Origin: Gallibacterium melopsittaci
GTDB lineage: Bacteria > Pseudomonadota > Gammaproteobacteria > Enterobacterales > Pasteurellaceae
DNA: 49,499 bases
Reading direction: 5' to 3'
Assembly: GCF_042433085.1 (NCBI RefSeq)
Contig: NZ_JBHLWA010000040.1
Coordinates: 1-49,499, forward strand
A program made the translations under genes and the position numbers. Of this stretch, positions 1 to 7,713 are shown one piece after another (positions within the stretch are counted from its first letter, which is position 1; each line of letters starts with the position of its first letter). Below the pieces are notes generated by a model. It saw only the letters and a program-made list of their open reading frames with translations. It made no database searches and had not been told where the DNA came from.

Positions 1-7
1 CAAAAAA

Positions 8-61
8 GTGGTTTAAAGCCTTGTACTATATGCTTTTAAACCACTTTTTACCAACTTTTTT
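8..61. repeat. Left copy of 54-bp perfect direct repeat, probable attL
   Basis: This 54-bp segment is identical to 44807-44860 and in the same orientation. It contains imperfect inverted arms (GTGGTTTAAAG at 8-18 and TTTAAACCAC at 35-44) around a 16-bp centre, the design expected of a tyrosine-recombinase core site. A related but non-identical site lies just behind the integrase at 42370-42405. The simplest reading is attL/attR of the ICE. Only 7 bp of sequence lie outside it, so the left host flank cannot be seen. Confidence 0.7.
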
Positions 62-821
62 GTCCTATATGCCTAATGCTGCAAACATCTCTGCTTTTTG
101 TGCCGATCATGGACTCAAAGTGCTTATGATTGATACAGATGTACAACCATCTTTGAGTTCCTATTATCAACTAAATTACTCTGCAAAAGGTGGTATCTAT
201 GAATTCCTTATAGATAAAAACACAAATCCAACAGATATAATTTCACATACAAATATCAAAAATCTACATCTTATAAAGTCTAATGACCCTACTGGTAAAA
301 TTAGTTTCTTATTGCGCAACTCGCCAGACGGTGTCATTCGTTTTAATTATCTTCTACAACAAATTCATGGTTATGACTTGATCATTATTGATACTAGAGG
401 TACAAGAGATATTACACTTGAAATGTCAGTACTAGCTAGTGATCTTATTATTTCTCCACTCTTACCTGAGCTCTTATCTACGAGAGAGTTCCTAAGAGGA
501 ACTTTAAGCTTATATTCTGATTTACATACCTATTCAACATTTGGATTACAACTTCCTCCAATAAAAGCTATAGCAAATCGTGTTGATAATACTAATGATG
601 CAAAAGATATTATTGCACAATTACGCCAAATATTTAACGAACCTCAATTCAAACAAAACTATCAAATAGAACTCCTAGATCTTGTTATTCCATCTCGAGT
701 TGCTTATCGAGAAGCTAACACATTATGCATACCAATTCATCGTTATAAGAAAACAGAACATAACACAATGAAAAAACTATGTTCTGTATTATTTCCACAA
801 TTCCAACATCTATTTAACTAG
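21..821 (+). CDS. parA: ParA-family partition ATPase, N-terminus replaced at the repeat (no Walker A)
   Basis: ParA/Soj-type ATPases use ATP to move or hold DNA with ParB; in this ICE family the gene is first in the maintenance module. The body is recognisable: 'NAANISAFCADHGLKVLMID' follows where the family has its KGGVGKTT loop, then 'TDVQPSLSSYYQL' (Walker A' region) and 'LIIIDTRG' (Walker B). The Walker A loop itself is missing. The reading frame runs instead into the 54-bp repeat and stays open to the window edge, giving a nonsense N-terminus (LYYMLLNHFLPTFLSYMP). ATG codons at 30 and 69 and a TTG at 21 are possible starts, none with a clear ribosome binding site. As written the product should not bind ATP normally, so this is either a broken gene or an assembly junction. 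dnaB starts 20 bp downstream behind a strong AGGAGG site. Confidence 0.75.
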   Translation: MYYMLLNHFLPTFLSYMPNAANISAFCADHGLKVLMIDTDVQPSLSSYYQLNYSAKGGIYEFLIDKNTNPTDIISHTNIKNLHLIKSNDPTGKISFLLRNSPDGVIRFNYLLQQIHGYDLIIIDTRGTRDITLEMSVLASDLIISPLLPELLSTREFLRGTLSLYSDLHTYSTFGLQLPPIKAIANRVDNTNDAKDIIAQLRQIFNEPQFKQNYQIELLDLVIPSRVAYREANTLCIPIHRYKKTEHNTMKKLCSVLFPQFQHLFN

Positions 822-841
822 TTAAATAGAAAGGAGGAAAT

Positions 842-2197
842 ATGACAAACAAAAATATAAATAATTTATTTGATGAACACTTAGAGTCAGCTGTTCTAGG
901 AACACTATTAATGAATAACGAACAATGGGATAATATTTCTATTCTACTATCATCAGATATATTCTATTTGCACTATCACAAATTAATCTTTGATGCGATA
1001 AAGACCCGACTTACCAATGGTTCTCCTATTGATATTCTAATATTAGAACAAGATCTAAAAAAATCATTACCAGATAATGCAGGATTATTTGCATATCTTG
1101 TAGAACTTGTACAAAAAACACCTTTATCAAATAATATTGATATCTATGTCCAAAAACTGTATGAATTGAAGAAACTTCGTGAACTAGCTGAACTAGGCAA
1201 TACTCTACAGAATGCTGTTTATAGTAAAAATACATCTGCTGATTCTATTCTTGCTATTGCAGAAAACCAATTATTTACCATAGCAGAAAATAAAACCTCT
1301 TCTACTATCAAAACTCTCACTGAATCTATGCGAGTTACTATCAAAAAAATTGAATCTGCATGTCAGAAAAACTCCTCAATTACTGGTATACCAACAGGTA
1401 TTGAAGAACTTGATTATATGACAACCGGATTTCAGCCATCTGATTTCGTCGTAATTGCTGGCAGACCTGGAATGGGTAAAACAGCCTTTTTATTAACTTG
1501 TATTAAAGCAACACTAGAACAAAATCCAAAAGCAATCGTACAATTTTATAGCTTGGAAATGCCTAGTGATCAAATACTAATGCGTCTTATGTCAATGTTA
1601 TGCAATGTGAGTTTGCAAGCCTTAAGAAATCCTCTTTTGTTAGATACAGAAAGCTTTAATAAATTAAGTAATGCTATGACATATATTCAACAAAATTGGG
1701 AAAACAGATTATTAATCGATGACTCTGCCACACTAACCCCAGAAATCCTACGATCAAAAATTCGTAGATATACTCGCTTACACGGACATCCTTCTGTCAT
1801 TTTTATTGATTATTTACAGTTAATGAAACTCCCTAATCAGCCAAACAGATATGAAGAAATTAGTCGGATTTCTAACACACTCAAATCTCTTGCAAAAGAA
1901 ATGCAATGTCCTGTTATAGCGCTTTCTCAGCTAAACAGAGCTGTTGAGGGAAGAACAATAAAGAGACCTACTAACGCAGATCTACGAGATTCCGGCGAAA
2001 TAGAACAAGATGCAGATGTCATTATCTTGCTACATCGTGAAGATTACTATCAAAGCAAAGAAAAATGCACTGGATTAGCAGAAATTATACTAGGTAAGCA
2101 ACGTAATGGTCCTACTGGTGATGTTATATCTCACTTTGTTGCACAATACTCCCGCTTTGAATCTTATACACAAGATAATATTACAACACTTAATTAG
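842..2197 (+). CDS. dnaB: DnaB-type replicative helicase
   Basis: ICE-borne homologue of the hexameric replicative helicase that unwinds DNA ahead of the polymerase. The N-terminal DnaB domain is seen in the first ~110 residues ('LESAVLGTLLMNNEQWD'), followed by a RecA-like domain with Walker A 'GRPGMGKTAF' (about residues 207-216), Walker B 'IFIDYLQLM', and the DnaB arginine-finger region 'LGKQRNGPTG' near the C-terminus. Length (451 aa) is normal for the family. The start follows AAAGGAGGAAAT. ParB begins 9 bp after its stop, so parA-dnaB-parB form one operon, the usual order at this end of PFGI-1-type elements, where DnaB supports replication of the excised circle. Confidence 0.93.
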   Translation: MTNKNINNLFDEHLESAVLGTLLMNNEQWDNISILLSSDIFYLHYHKLIFDAIKTRLTNGSPIDILILEQDLKKSLPDNAGLFAYLVELVQKTPLSNNIDIYVQKLYELKKLRELAELGNTLQNAVYSKNTSADSILAIAENQLFTIAENKTSSTIKTLTESMRVTIKKIESACQKNSSITGIPTGIEELDYMTTGFQPSDFVVIAGRPGMGKTAFLLTCIKATLEQNPKAIVQFYSLEMPSDQILMRLMSMLCNVSLQALRNPLLLDTESFNKLSNAMTYIQQNWENRLLIDDSATLTPEILRSKIRRYTRLHGHPSVIFIDYLQLMKLPNQPNRYEEISRISNTLKSLAKEMQCPVIALSQLNRAVEGRTIKRPTNADLRDSGEIEQDADVIILLHREDYYQSKEKCTGLAEIILGKQRNGPTGDVISHFVAQYSRFESYTQDNITTLN

Positions 2198-2206
2198 GAG
2201 CTACAT

Positions 2207-3658
2207 ATGACTGAAAAAATTTCTAGAGACAGAAAAAAAGCTCTTTTAAGACAGAGTATGCAAATTGGTGTTATTCAAAATAATTCAGAAAATTACAATT
2301 CTCAAGATGAGATAAATCATACAGATAATTCATCTAAATATATTACTGTAACCTTATCACAACTACGCCCTTTTGATGATAATCCTCGTAAACATAAAAA
2401 TCCAAAATATAATGAGATAAAGGAATCCATTAGAATGAGAGGATTAGACTTTCCACCTAATATCACTAAACGTCCTAATGATAATTTTTACATTATTTCT
2501 GATGGAGGCAATTCGCGATTACAAGCTCTATATGAACTATACAAAGAAACTAATGACCCTCAATACTATTCTATTACCTGTTTATATAAGCCCTACAGTG
2601 GCGCTATACACTGTCTGATAGGACACTTAGCAGAAAATGATTTAAGAGGTGATCTTACATTCATAGAAAGGGCTTTAGCGCTCCAAAAAATAAGACAATC
2701 TTTCTCTCAAGAAAAAGATTCTAGCTTATCATTAAGAAAATTTTCAGAATTGCTTAAAGATAATGGTTACATCATATCACACCAACATTTATCAAAAATG
2801 GATAGATGTATTGAATTATTATATCCTGCTATACCTAATGTCCTTTCTAATGGACTAGGTAAACCACAAATCGAAAAATTATTACAACTATTCGACAAAA
2901 CAAAAGATACTCTTATTCATATTGATAAAAAGGAGTTTCTAAATGTATGGATAGATACCCTAAATGAATTTGATAATGATGCTTTTAATATTGATAGTAT
3001 AAAAAAACAATTAGATAAACATGTATCTAAGAAATTTAATATTAATCATATCGATAAACAAGGCACACAAGCAGAATCAAAAAATAATGGTCAAGAAATA
3101 CATGAAGAAAAAACAATCAGTGTCGCCAGTGGCGACATTAACAATGAATCTGTCGAGCAAAATATTCTTACTCAATTTGGTGTGACATCATCTCAATCTC
3201 ATAATTTAAGCTTAAGTGAACAAAGGAAAAAGCGTGCTCAACAAAATGGCATTGCTTTTGCCAATACTGGATGCCAACCAGTGGATGACATATGGCAAAT
3301 ATTTCCTGCTTTTGATTCACCAGAAAAAATAAAGTTTGAAATGTTTGGATTGGCAACTGACATTGCAAATCTCACAAATTTAAAACCTTACTTACATACA
3401 TTAGGAAGAGATTTTAGTTTCACATTAGATCCTCTATCAACAGATGAGCACGATGATCTATCAATAAGTATACATGGATTACTATCTATAGTAGCTAGTG
3501 ATGCTCACAAAGAAATACTCAATTGGCAAATCGATGAATCTCTTTTACTTGGACTGACTCATAACCCCATAATTACCGATGAATTATTAGTCAAAATATT
3601 TCGGCTTATACGCATTACACGTCAATTAAGACAACATTTAAGAGGTGCTTTGTCATGA
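2207..3658 (+). CDS. parB: ICE ParB-family protein (PFGI-1 type, TIGR03764)
   Basis: ParB-like DNA-binding partition protein. The ParB/Srx N-terminal domain is visible at about residues 48-130: 'LRPFDDNPRKHKNPKYNEI', 'FYIISDGGNSRLQALYEL', and 'GHLAENDLRGDLTFIERAL', which matches the ParB box. The C-terminal half carries the ICE-specific domain ending in 'RLIRITRQLRQHLRGALS'. Partner of the upstream ParA, which appears damaged here. A 17-bp palindrome at 3121-3137 lies inside this gene and recurs twice downstream, making it a candidate binding site. Its stop overlaps the next gene's start by 4 bp (ATGA). Confidence 0.85.
   Translation: MTEKISRDRKKALLRQSMQIGVIQNNSENYNSQDEINHTDNSSKYITVTLSQLRPFDDNPRKHKNPKYNEIKESIRMRGLDFPPNITKRPNDNFYIISDGGNSRLQALYELYKETNDPQYYSITCLYKPYSGAIHCLIGHLAENDLRGDLTFIERALALQKIRQSFSQEKDSSLSLRKFSELLKDNGYIISHQHLSKMDRCIELLYPAIPNVLSNGLGKPQIEKLLQLFDKTKDTLIHIDKKEFLNVWIDTLNEFDNDAFNIDSIKKQLDKHVSKKFNINHIDKQGTQAESKNNGQEIHEEKTISVASGDINNESVEQNILTQFGVTSSQSHNLSLSEQRKKRAQQNGIAFANTGCQPVDDIWQIFPAFDSPEKIKFEMFGLATDIANLTNLKPYLHTLGRDFSFTLDPLSTDEHDDLSISIHGLLSIVASDAHKEILNWQIDESLLLGLTHNPIITDELLVKIFRLIRITRQLRQHLRGALS
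3121..3137. repeat. 17-bp palindrome, copy 1 (inside parB)
   Basis: TGTCGCCAGTGGCGACA is a perfect palindrome of 8-bp arms around one base. The same word, inverted, occurs at 5661-5677 and 6270-6286. This copy lies inside the parB coding sequence and is not followed by a T run, so it is not simply a terminator. Confidence 0.85.
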
Positions 3659-4230
3659 TGCAAGCTATCAATCAAATTATGCTAACGCATGTAATTTCAC
3701 AAATAAAGGCAGGTAAATTACGTAATTGTGAAGAACTCGGATTCACTCCAGAAGAATTATCTGAAATAAATAAACTCACCGTAGATGAGTTAATTTATTT
3801 AGGACAAGTGAATACATCTTTTATTCATTTTAATATTAATCATAATTTACTAAATAAAATGCTTCAGCGTTCAAAAGAACAAAGTTATTCTCAAGATTTA
3901 TTTGATCGAGCATTACTCCTAGGAGGAAGTATCGAATTAATGAAATATTTTTTTGGCGTTCAAGGGTATGAAGTGAGCGAAAGAAGAAGGTTATTACAAA
4001 AATGTATCTCTGCTGGCCGTCGTTCAGCTTATATTTCTGATGAAAAATCCAATGATGCATGGTATCTCTGGCAAGATGAATGCAAGAAAGATCCTCAACG
4101 AAGTAACCTTTGCTCCTTAAAAGCATTAGACAGCTTAATCTCTATTGCAGAAAAATTAGATCTCGATCTTACAATGCTGTGGAAACAAGTAAAAAAATGG
4201 GAAGATGATAAAAAAAGGAGAATCAAATGA
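3655..4230 (+). CDS. DUF2857 family ICE protein
   Basis: A 191-aa protein placed between ParB and the STY4528-type replication protein, the position of DUF2857 proteins in PFGI-1/SPI-7-like elements. Family resemblance is seen in 'AGKLRNCEELGFTPEELSEI' near the N-terminus and 'RALLLGGSIELMKYFFG' followed by 'SERRRLLQ' around residues 90-118. The family is small and largely alpha-helical; its role is unknown, with replication or partition support inferred from context. It overlaps ParB by 4 bp and its stop overlaps the next start by 4 bp, so translation is coupled across the three genes. Confidence 0.75.
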   Translation: MMQAINQIMLTHVISQIKAGKLRNCEELGFTPEELSEINKLTVDELIYLGQVNTSFIHFNINHNLLNKMLQRSKEQSYSQDLFDRALLLGGSIELMKYFFGVQGYEVSERRRLLQKCISAGRRSAYISDEKSNDAWYLWQDECKKDPQRSNLCSLKALDSLISIAEKLDLDLTMLWKQVKKWEDDKKRRIK

Positions 4231-5654
4231 AAAAAAATAATAAATCTATAACATCTCCTGCTGGTTTATTTTATTTTGGAAATCAGCACGAAACAGTACC
4301 TCTTAAATTATTACAAGATCCACTGCTAACAATTAAAGCTAAATATACATGGCAAATGATTAGATACCATGCAAAAACATTTGCCGGTAGTTTATTCCCA
4401 TCTTATGAAAAATTACAAGAACTTTTATCTGATAAAGTATATCAACATGAAAAAGTCTCTAGAAAACTCGTAAGTCAAACTTTGTTATTGTTGCGACTTA
4501 CAAGATGGTTAACACTCTGTGATAAAAAAAGGGATCCAAAAGGAAGGGTACTTGGTAATATTTATATCATTCATGATGAGCCCATTAGCATTACTGATGC
4601 TATCCACTTTGATTCTAATTATTTAACGCTACTTACTGAGTCAACTATTCACAACGATAAAATTGTCAGAGATGTTGCAAATTATATAGTTGATGAACTC
4701 AAAAGTGATAAAAACTTTTACTTTATTTCTCACATAGAATTAATGTTAAGTAGACTAGAACAGCATGAACAATCTATTCTGCAAAAAGATCATAGCTCAC
4801 AAAGTGCAAAACAAATTATCAACGACATTTTGCATAAAGATTCTGATCAGGATATCCTCAATAATCAAAAGTCCGCTATGGAACTTAGTCAGAATTCTTT
4901 AAATTCTCAAAGTTCCTCTACGGAACTTAATAAAAATACTCAAAATAATCAAAGTTCCTACACGAAACTTAGTCAAAATACAACAAACACTACAAGTTCC
5001 ATCAAGGAACTTAATCCAAATACTCAAAATTCCACTATGGAACCTAGTCAAAACACTAGAAATAATCAAGATTCCGCTATGGAACCTAGTCAAAATTCAA
5101 CAAATATTCAAAGTTCCGCTATGGAACCTAGTCAAAACACTAGAAATAATCAAGATTCCGCTATGGAACCTAGTCAAAATTCAACAAATATTCAAAGTTC
5201 CGCTATGGAACCTAGTCAAAAAAATACAATATCTTCGTATAGTACAAGTAATGTATATAATCAATACTGTACTAATAGTACTATCAACAATATTCTAAAT
5301 AATCTTTATCTCAATGATACTGAAAGAACAGTTATATTATCACTCATTAAACAACTTAATTTATCAAATGATATTGTTGAGCAAGTACTCTCAGAATCAT
5401 TATTACGCATCAATATGGGAAACATACAAAGGCCTGTTAATTACATTTGTAGCTTATTGAATAAAGCTAAAAGAGGAAATTTTAATCAGTATCTAATTAA
5501 AAATCGAATTGATACATTACCTAATCAACAAAGACAGCAAAATTATAAACAATCTAGTGTATTAACAGCACATAAAAAACACAATTCAGAGACTCGCTCA
5601 GCAATAATACAGCAAGCTCAAGAATTAGATAATAAATTGAAATTACATTCATAA
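4227..5654 (+). CDS. STY4528-family ICE/pathogenicity-island replication protein with internal repeats
   Basis: The first ~150 residues match the STY4528 'pathogenicity island replication protein' family: 'FYFGNQHETVPLKLL', 'LLLLRLTRWLTLCDKKRDPK', and 'VLGNIYIIHDEPISITDAIH'. From about residue 215 to 333 the protein is a low-complexity array of a 14-residue unit (variants of SAMEPSQN-N6), ending before a conserved C-terminal helical domain (about 350-475). The array is encoded by nine 42-bp DNA repeats (separate entry), so the gene may host a DNA site as well as a protein. Likely an initiator or accessory replication factor for the excised ICE; this is inference from family and neighbours. 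Confidence 0.8.
   Translation: MKKNNKSITSPAGLFYFGNQHETVPLKLLQDPLLTIKAKYTWQMIRYHAKTFAGSLFPSYEKLQELLSDKVYQHEKVSRKLVSQTLLLLRLTRWLTLCDKKRDPKGRVLGNIYIIHDEPISITDAIHFDSNYLTLLTESTIHNDKIVRDVANYIVDELKSDKNFYFISHIELMLSRLEQHEQSILQKDHSSQSAKQIINDILHKDSDQDILNNQKSAMELSQNSLNSQSSSTELNKNTQNNQSSYTKLSQNTTNTTSSIKELNPNTQNSTMEPSQNTRNNQDSAMEPSQNSTNIQSSAMEPSQNTRNNQDSAMEPSQNSTNIQSSAMEPSQKNTISSYSTSNVYNQYCTNSTINNILNNLYLNDTERTVILSLIKQLNLSNDIVEQVLSESLLRINMGNIQRPVNYICSLLNKAKRGNFNQYLIKNRIDTLPNQQRQQNYKQSSVLTAHKKHNSETRSAIIQQAQELDNKLKLHS
4870..5215. repeat. Nine intragenic 42-bp repeats, each with a GTTCC-N5-GGAAC inverted repeat
   Basis: Units begin at 4870, 4912, 4954, 4996, 5029, 5071, 5113, 5155 and 5197. Spacing is exactly 42 bp except one step of 33. 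Each unit carries a 15-bp inverted repeat, consensus (A/G)TTCCGCTATGGAAC, degenerate in the first four units and near-perfect in the last five. Forty-two bp is four helical turns, so the sites would face the same side of DNA. Inside a replication-protein gene this resembles an iteron array; an alternative is plain expansion of a 14-codon linker. Confidence 0.85.
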
Positions 5655-5660
5655 TCCGAG

Positions 5661-5677
5661 TGTCGCCACTGGCGACA
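5661..5677. repeat. 17-bp palindrome, copy 2 (intergenic)
   Basis: TGTCGCCACTGGCGACA, 6 bp after the stop of the STY4528-type gene. Flanks extend the arms to 10 bp (AGTGTCGCCA/TGGCGACACT) and TTTT follows, so it could also act as a weak terminator. It is the inverted form of the copy inside parB. Confidence 0.85.
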
Positions 5678-5818
5678 CTTTTGTACAAGATTTCATTAGG
5701 ATAATGATATCAAGAATATTTTTATCTATTTAGAATAACTAATTATATGTAGTTTTTATCATAAAATTTACTATGATAATTAGTACCTAAATTTATAGGT
5801 ATAAATACAGGAGATTTT

Positions 5819-6202
5819 ATGATTGGTGTAAATCAAGTTATTATATTAGGTAATCTTGGTGTAGATCCCGAAATTAGAGTGATGCCTGATGGAGATATTA
5901 TCGCGACATTAAATATAGCAACAAGTCGGATCTGGAAAGATAAAGCTGGTAAACAAAACAGTACTACAGAATGGCACAGAATAACTTTATATCGACGACT
6001 TGCAGAAATTGCAAAAGATTTCTTAAAAAAAGGAAATAAAGTATTTATATCTGGCTACTTACAAACAAAAAAATGGACTGATGATAACGGAATTGAAAGA
6101 TGGACAACCTCTATTATTGCTGAGCGATTACAACTGCTTGATAAAATAGATCAAACATCTCATCAAAAAAACACCTCAGAAAATATTGAAAGCTTAAATT
6201 AA
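5819..6202 (+). CDS. ssb: Single-stranded DNA-binding protein
   Basis: A 127-aa OB-fold SSB. The family signature opens the protein ('MIGVNQVIILGNLGVDPEIR') and continues with 'TEWHRITLYRRLAEIAKDFL', 'GNKVFISGYLQTKKWTD' and 'TTSIIAERLQLLD' across residues 1-112. The tail after the OB fold is short and lacks the DDDIPF acidic tip that chromosomal SSB uses to recruit repair proteins, which is common in element-borne SSBs. The start follows AGGAG at a good distance. It stands alone, flanked by two copies of the 17-bp palindrome. It probably coats single-stranded DNA during conjugation and replication of the element. Confidence 0.93.
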   Translation: MIGVNQVIILGNLGVDPEIRVMPDGDIIATLNIATSRIWKDKAGKQNSTTEWHRITLYRRLAEIAKDFLKKGNKVFISGYLQTKKWTDDNGIERWTTSIIAERLQLLDKIDQTSHQKNTSENIESLN

Positions 6203-6269
6203 ATATCTCTACTTCCCTTCAATATTCACTATACTAGTATTTTTACTATTTTCCCAGTTAAAAACTGAC

Positions 6270-6286
6270 TGTCGCCACTGGCGACA
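6270..6286. repeat. 17-bp palindrome, copy 3 (intergenic)
   Basis: TGTCGCCACTGGCGACA downstream of ssb, followed by CTTTTT. Same orientation as copy 2. The three copies span 3.2 kb of the partition/replication module; I found no further perfect copy in the window by eye. Confidence 0.85.
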
Positions 6287-6366
6287 CTTTTTATTCAAAA
6301 TAAATAACTAATTAATAATTGTTTTAATATCTCTAATATTTATGATGTAAGCTCTTTTTAATTAAC

Positions 6367-7098
6367 ATGGAGAGAGTTTTTATGACTGACCTAAATCTTA
6401 ATATTGGCGCATTACATACAGATATTACTCTAACTTTACATACACATCATGCAACCAAAATCTGGAAAGGAAAACAAATTTCTTTGCCAGATGGTACATT
6501 ATCAACTCGTATTATTAGCATTCCATCTTGTCTAAAAATTTTAAATCAAATTCATCAACATTCTGCACAAGATAATCCCTATGCAGATGCTTATCTTTTA
6601 AAAATAGAACAACAAATTCTTAGTGCTCGTAAAATATTAAGTGAAAAACAAGAACAATTACTTGATTTATATACAGATAAACTACCTGAAGATATTAAAC
6701 TATCCCAAAGTTTTAATATTAATCCCGTAAAAATTCCTTTGATCATCCGTTCTAGTATAGGTTATCAATTAATATATTTACTATCTGATTTTGATAATCT
6801 AGTTCGTATTGCATTAACCGCATCTCATATTGCTATTCTTAATAGAGATGAAACGAAAAATATTATAGAAAGAACAGCTCATCTATTACGTTCTATTCTA
6901 GGTATTATTCAACGGTATCAAAATGCAAATATCACAAGAAATGAATTGAAATCAGGCTCTATTTCTGCCCAAGCAGTACTTAAGAGATTTGGTGAACTCC
7001 CTTTGGAAATTTTAGAGAGAAAACAACGTAGTCAATTTGCACCTAACACTACAAACAGTAAAGATGAAAGTCCTAAAAGTGCTATAGAAGGAGAATAA
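6367..7098 (+). CDS. ICE protein PFL_4669 family (TIGR03761, AcaB-like)
   Basis: 243 aa. Matches the family found beside SSB, DUF3158 and TopB in PFGI-1-type elements: 'GALHTDITLTLHTHHATKIW' at the start, 'NPYADAYLLKIEQQI' around residues 72-86, and a C-terminal region rich in helices ('SGSISAQAVLKRFGELPLEI'). Some members are annotated as AcaB-like transcriptional activators of transfer genes; whether that holds here is not shown by the sequence. The ATG at 6385 (MTDLNLNIG) behind GGAGAG is probably the real start; the one at 6367 is also in frame. It is followed after 1 bp by the DUF3158 gene, so the two are co-translated. Confidence 0.8.
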   Translation: MERVFMTDLNLNIGALHTDITLTLHTHHATKIWKGKQISLPDGTLSTRIISIPSCLKILNQIHQHSAQDNPYADAYLLKIEQQILSARKILSEKQEQLLDLYTDKLPEDIKLSQSFNINPVKIPLIIRSSIGYQLIYLLSDFDNLVRIALTASHIAILNRDETKNIIERTAHLLRSILGIIQRYQNANITRNELKSGSISAQAVLKRFGELPLEILERKQRSQFAPNTTNSKDESPKSAIEGE

Positions 7099-7099
7099 A

Positions 7100-7609
7100 A
7101 TGCCTAATAATTATAACGCTCTAACAAAAGAGGACTACCAAAATCTTATTTTTAATACACCTCTTAATTCAGCACTAAAAATGCTTTTTAACCCAATACA
7201 AAGTGCTGATGATTACACTATCTTAAAACAATATATTGAAGAATCTAGAAATGAACTATTTAAAATGGCTCAATCCATTTTATATGCTGCAAAGTCTTAT
7301 CCTTTAAATCATTTACCTATAATTTTTATTATAGATTCACAAAATTCATCAGGAGGAAAGTTTTTACGTTGGAGAGATCAATCTAACGGTCGTTCCGGAA
7401 AATATGCATGGGATAAACTAATAATAAATAACCATGTTCCAATAGAAATCAGATCTGCATTACGTGATTTAGAAAAAGATCGTATTGCATTTAATATGCA
7501 AATGTCCATTCTAAATTTTATTCTACGACAATGCAGAGAATGCTCACTGAAAATACAAGAAATTGATACATTGTTTATGGAACATAATAAAGAAGTTCAT
7601 TACAGGTAA
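7100..7609 (+). CDS. DUF3158 family ICE protein
   Basis: 169 aa. DUF3158 features: a helical N-terminal half, 'GGKFLRWRDQSNGRSGKYAW' at about residues 89-108, and 'LRDLEKDRIAFNMQMSILNF' near residues 130-149. Always found next to TIGR03761 and topoisomerase genes in this ICE lineage; biochemical role unknown. Starts behind AGAAGGAGAATAAA that overlaps the end of the upstream gene. An inverted repeat at 7641-7679 follows its stop. Confidence 0.8.
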   Translation: MPNNYNALTKEDYQNLIFNTPLNSALKMLFNPIQSADDYTILKQYIEESRNELFKMAQSILYAAKSYPLNHLPIIFIIDSQNSSGGKFLRWRDQSNGRSGKYAWDKLIINNHVPIEIRSALRDLEKDRIAFNMQMSILNFILRQCRECSLKIQEIDTLFMEHNKEVHYR

Positions 7610-7640
7610 ATCCTATTATAAAAAAATGCAAACTATCCAC

Positions 7641-7679
7641 TAAAAGGCCTTTTAAAAGTAAGAGAAAGCTAGCCTTTTA
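7641..7679 (+). terminator. Inverted repeat after DUF3158 gene, possible terminator
   Basis: Arms TAAAAGGC (7641-7648) and GCCTTTTA (7672-7679) pair perfectly across a 23-base loop. The T run after it is poor, so termination is only likely. It separates the DUF3158 gene from topB. Confidence 0.4.
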
Positions 7680-7713
7680 CTCTTATAAAGACAGCATTAT
7701 ATAGGATATACAT

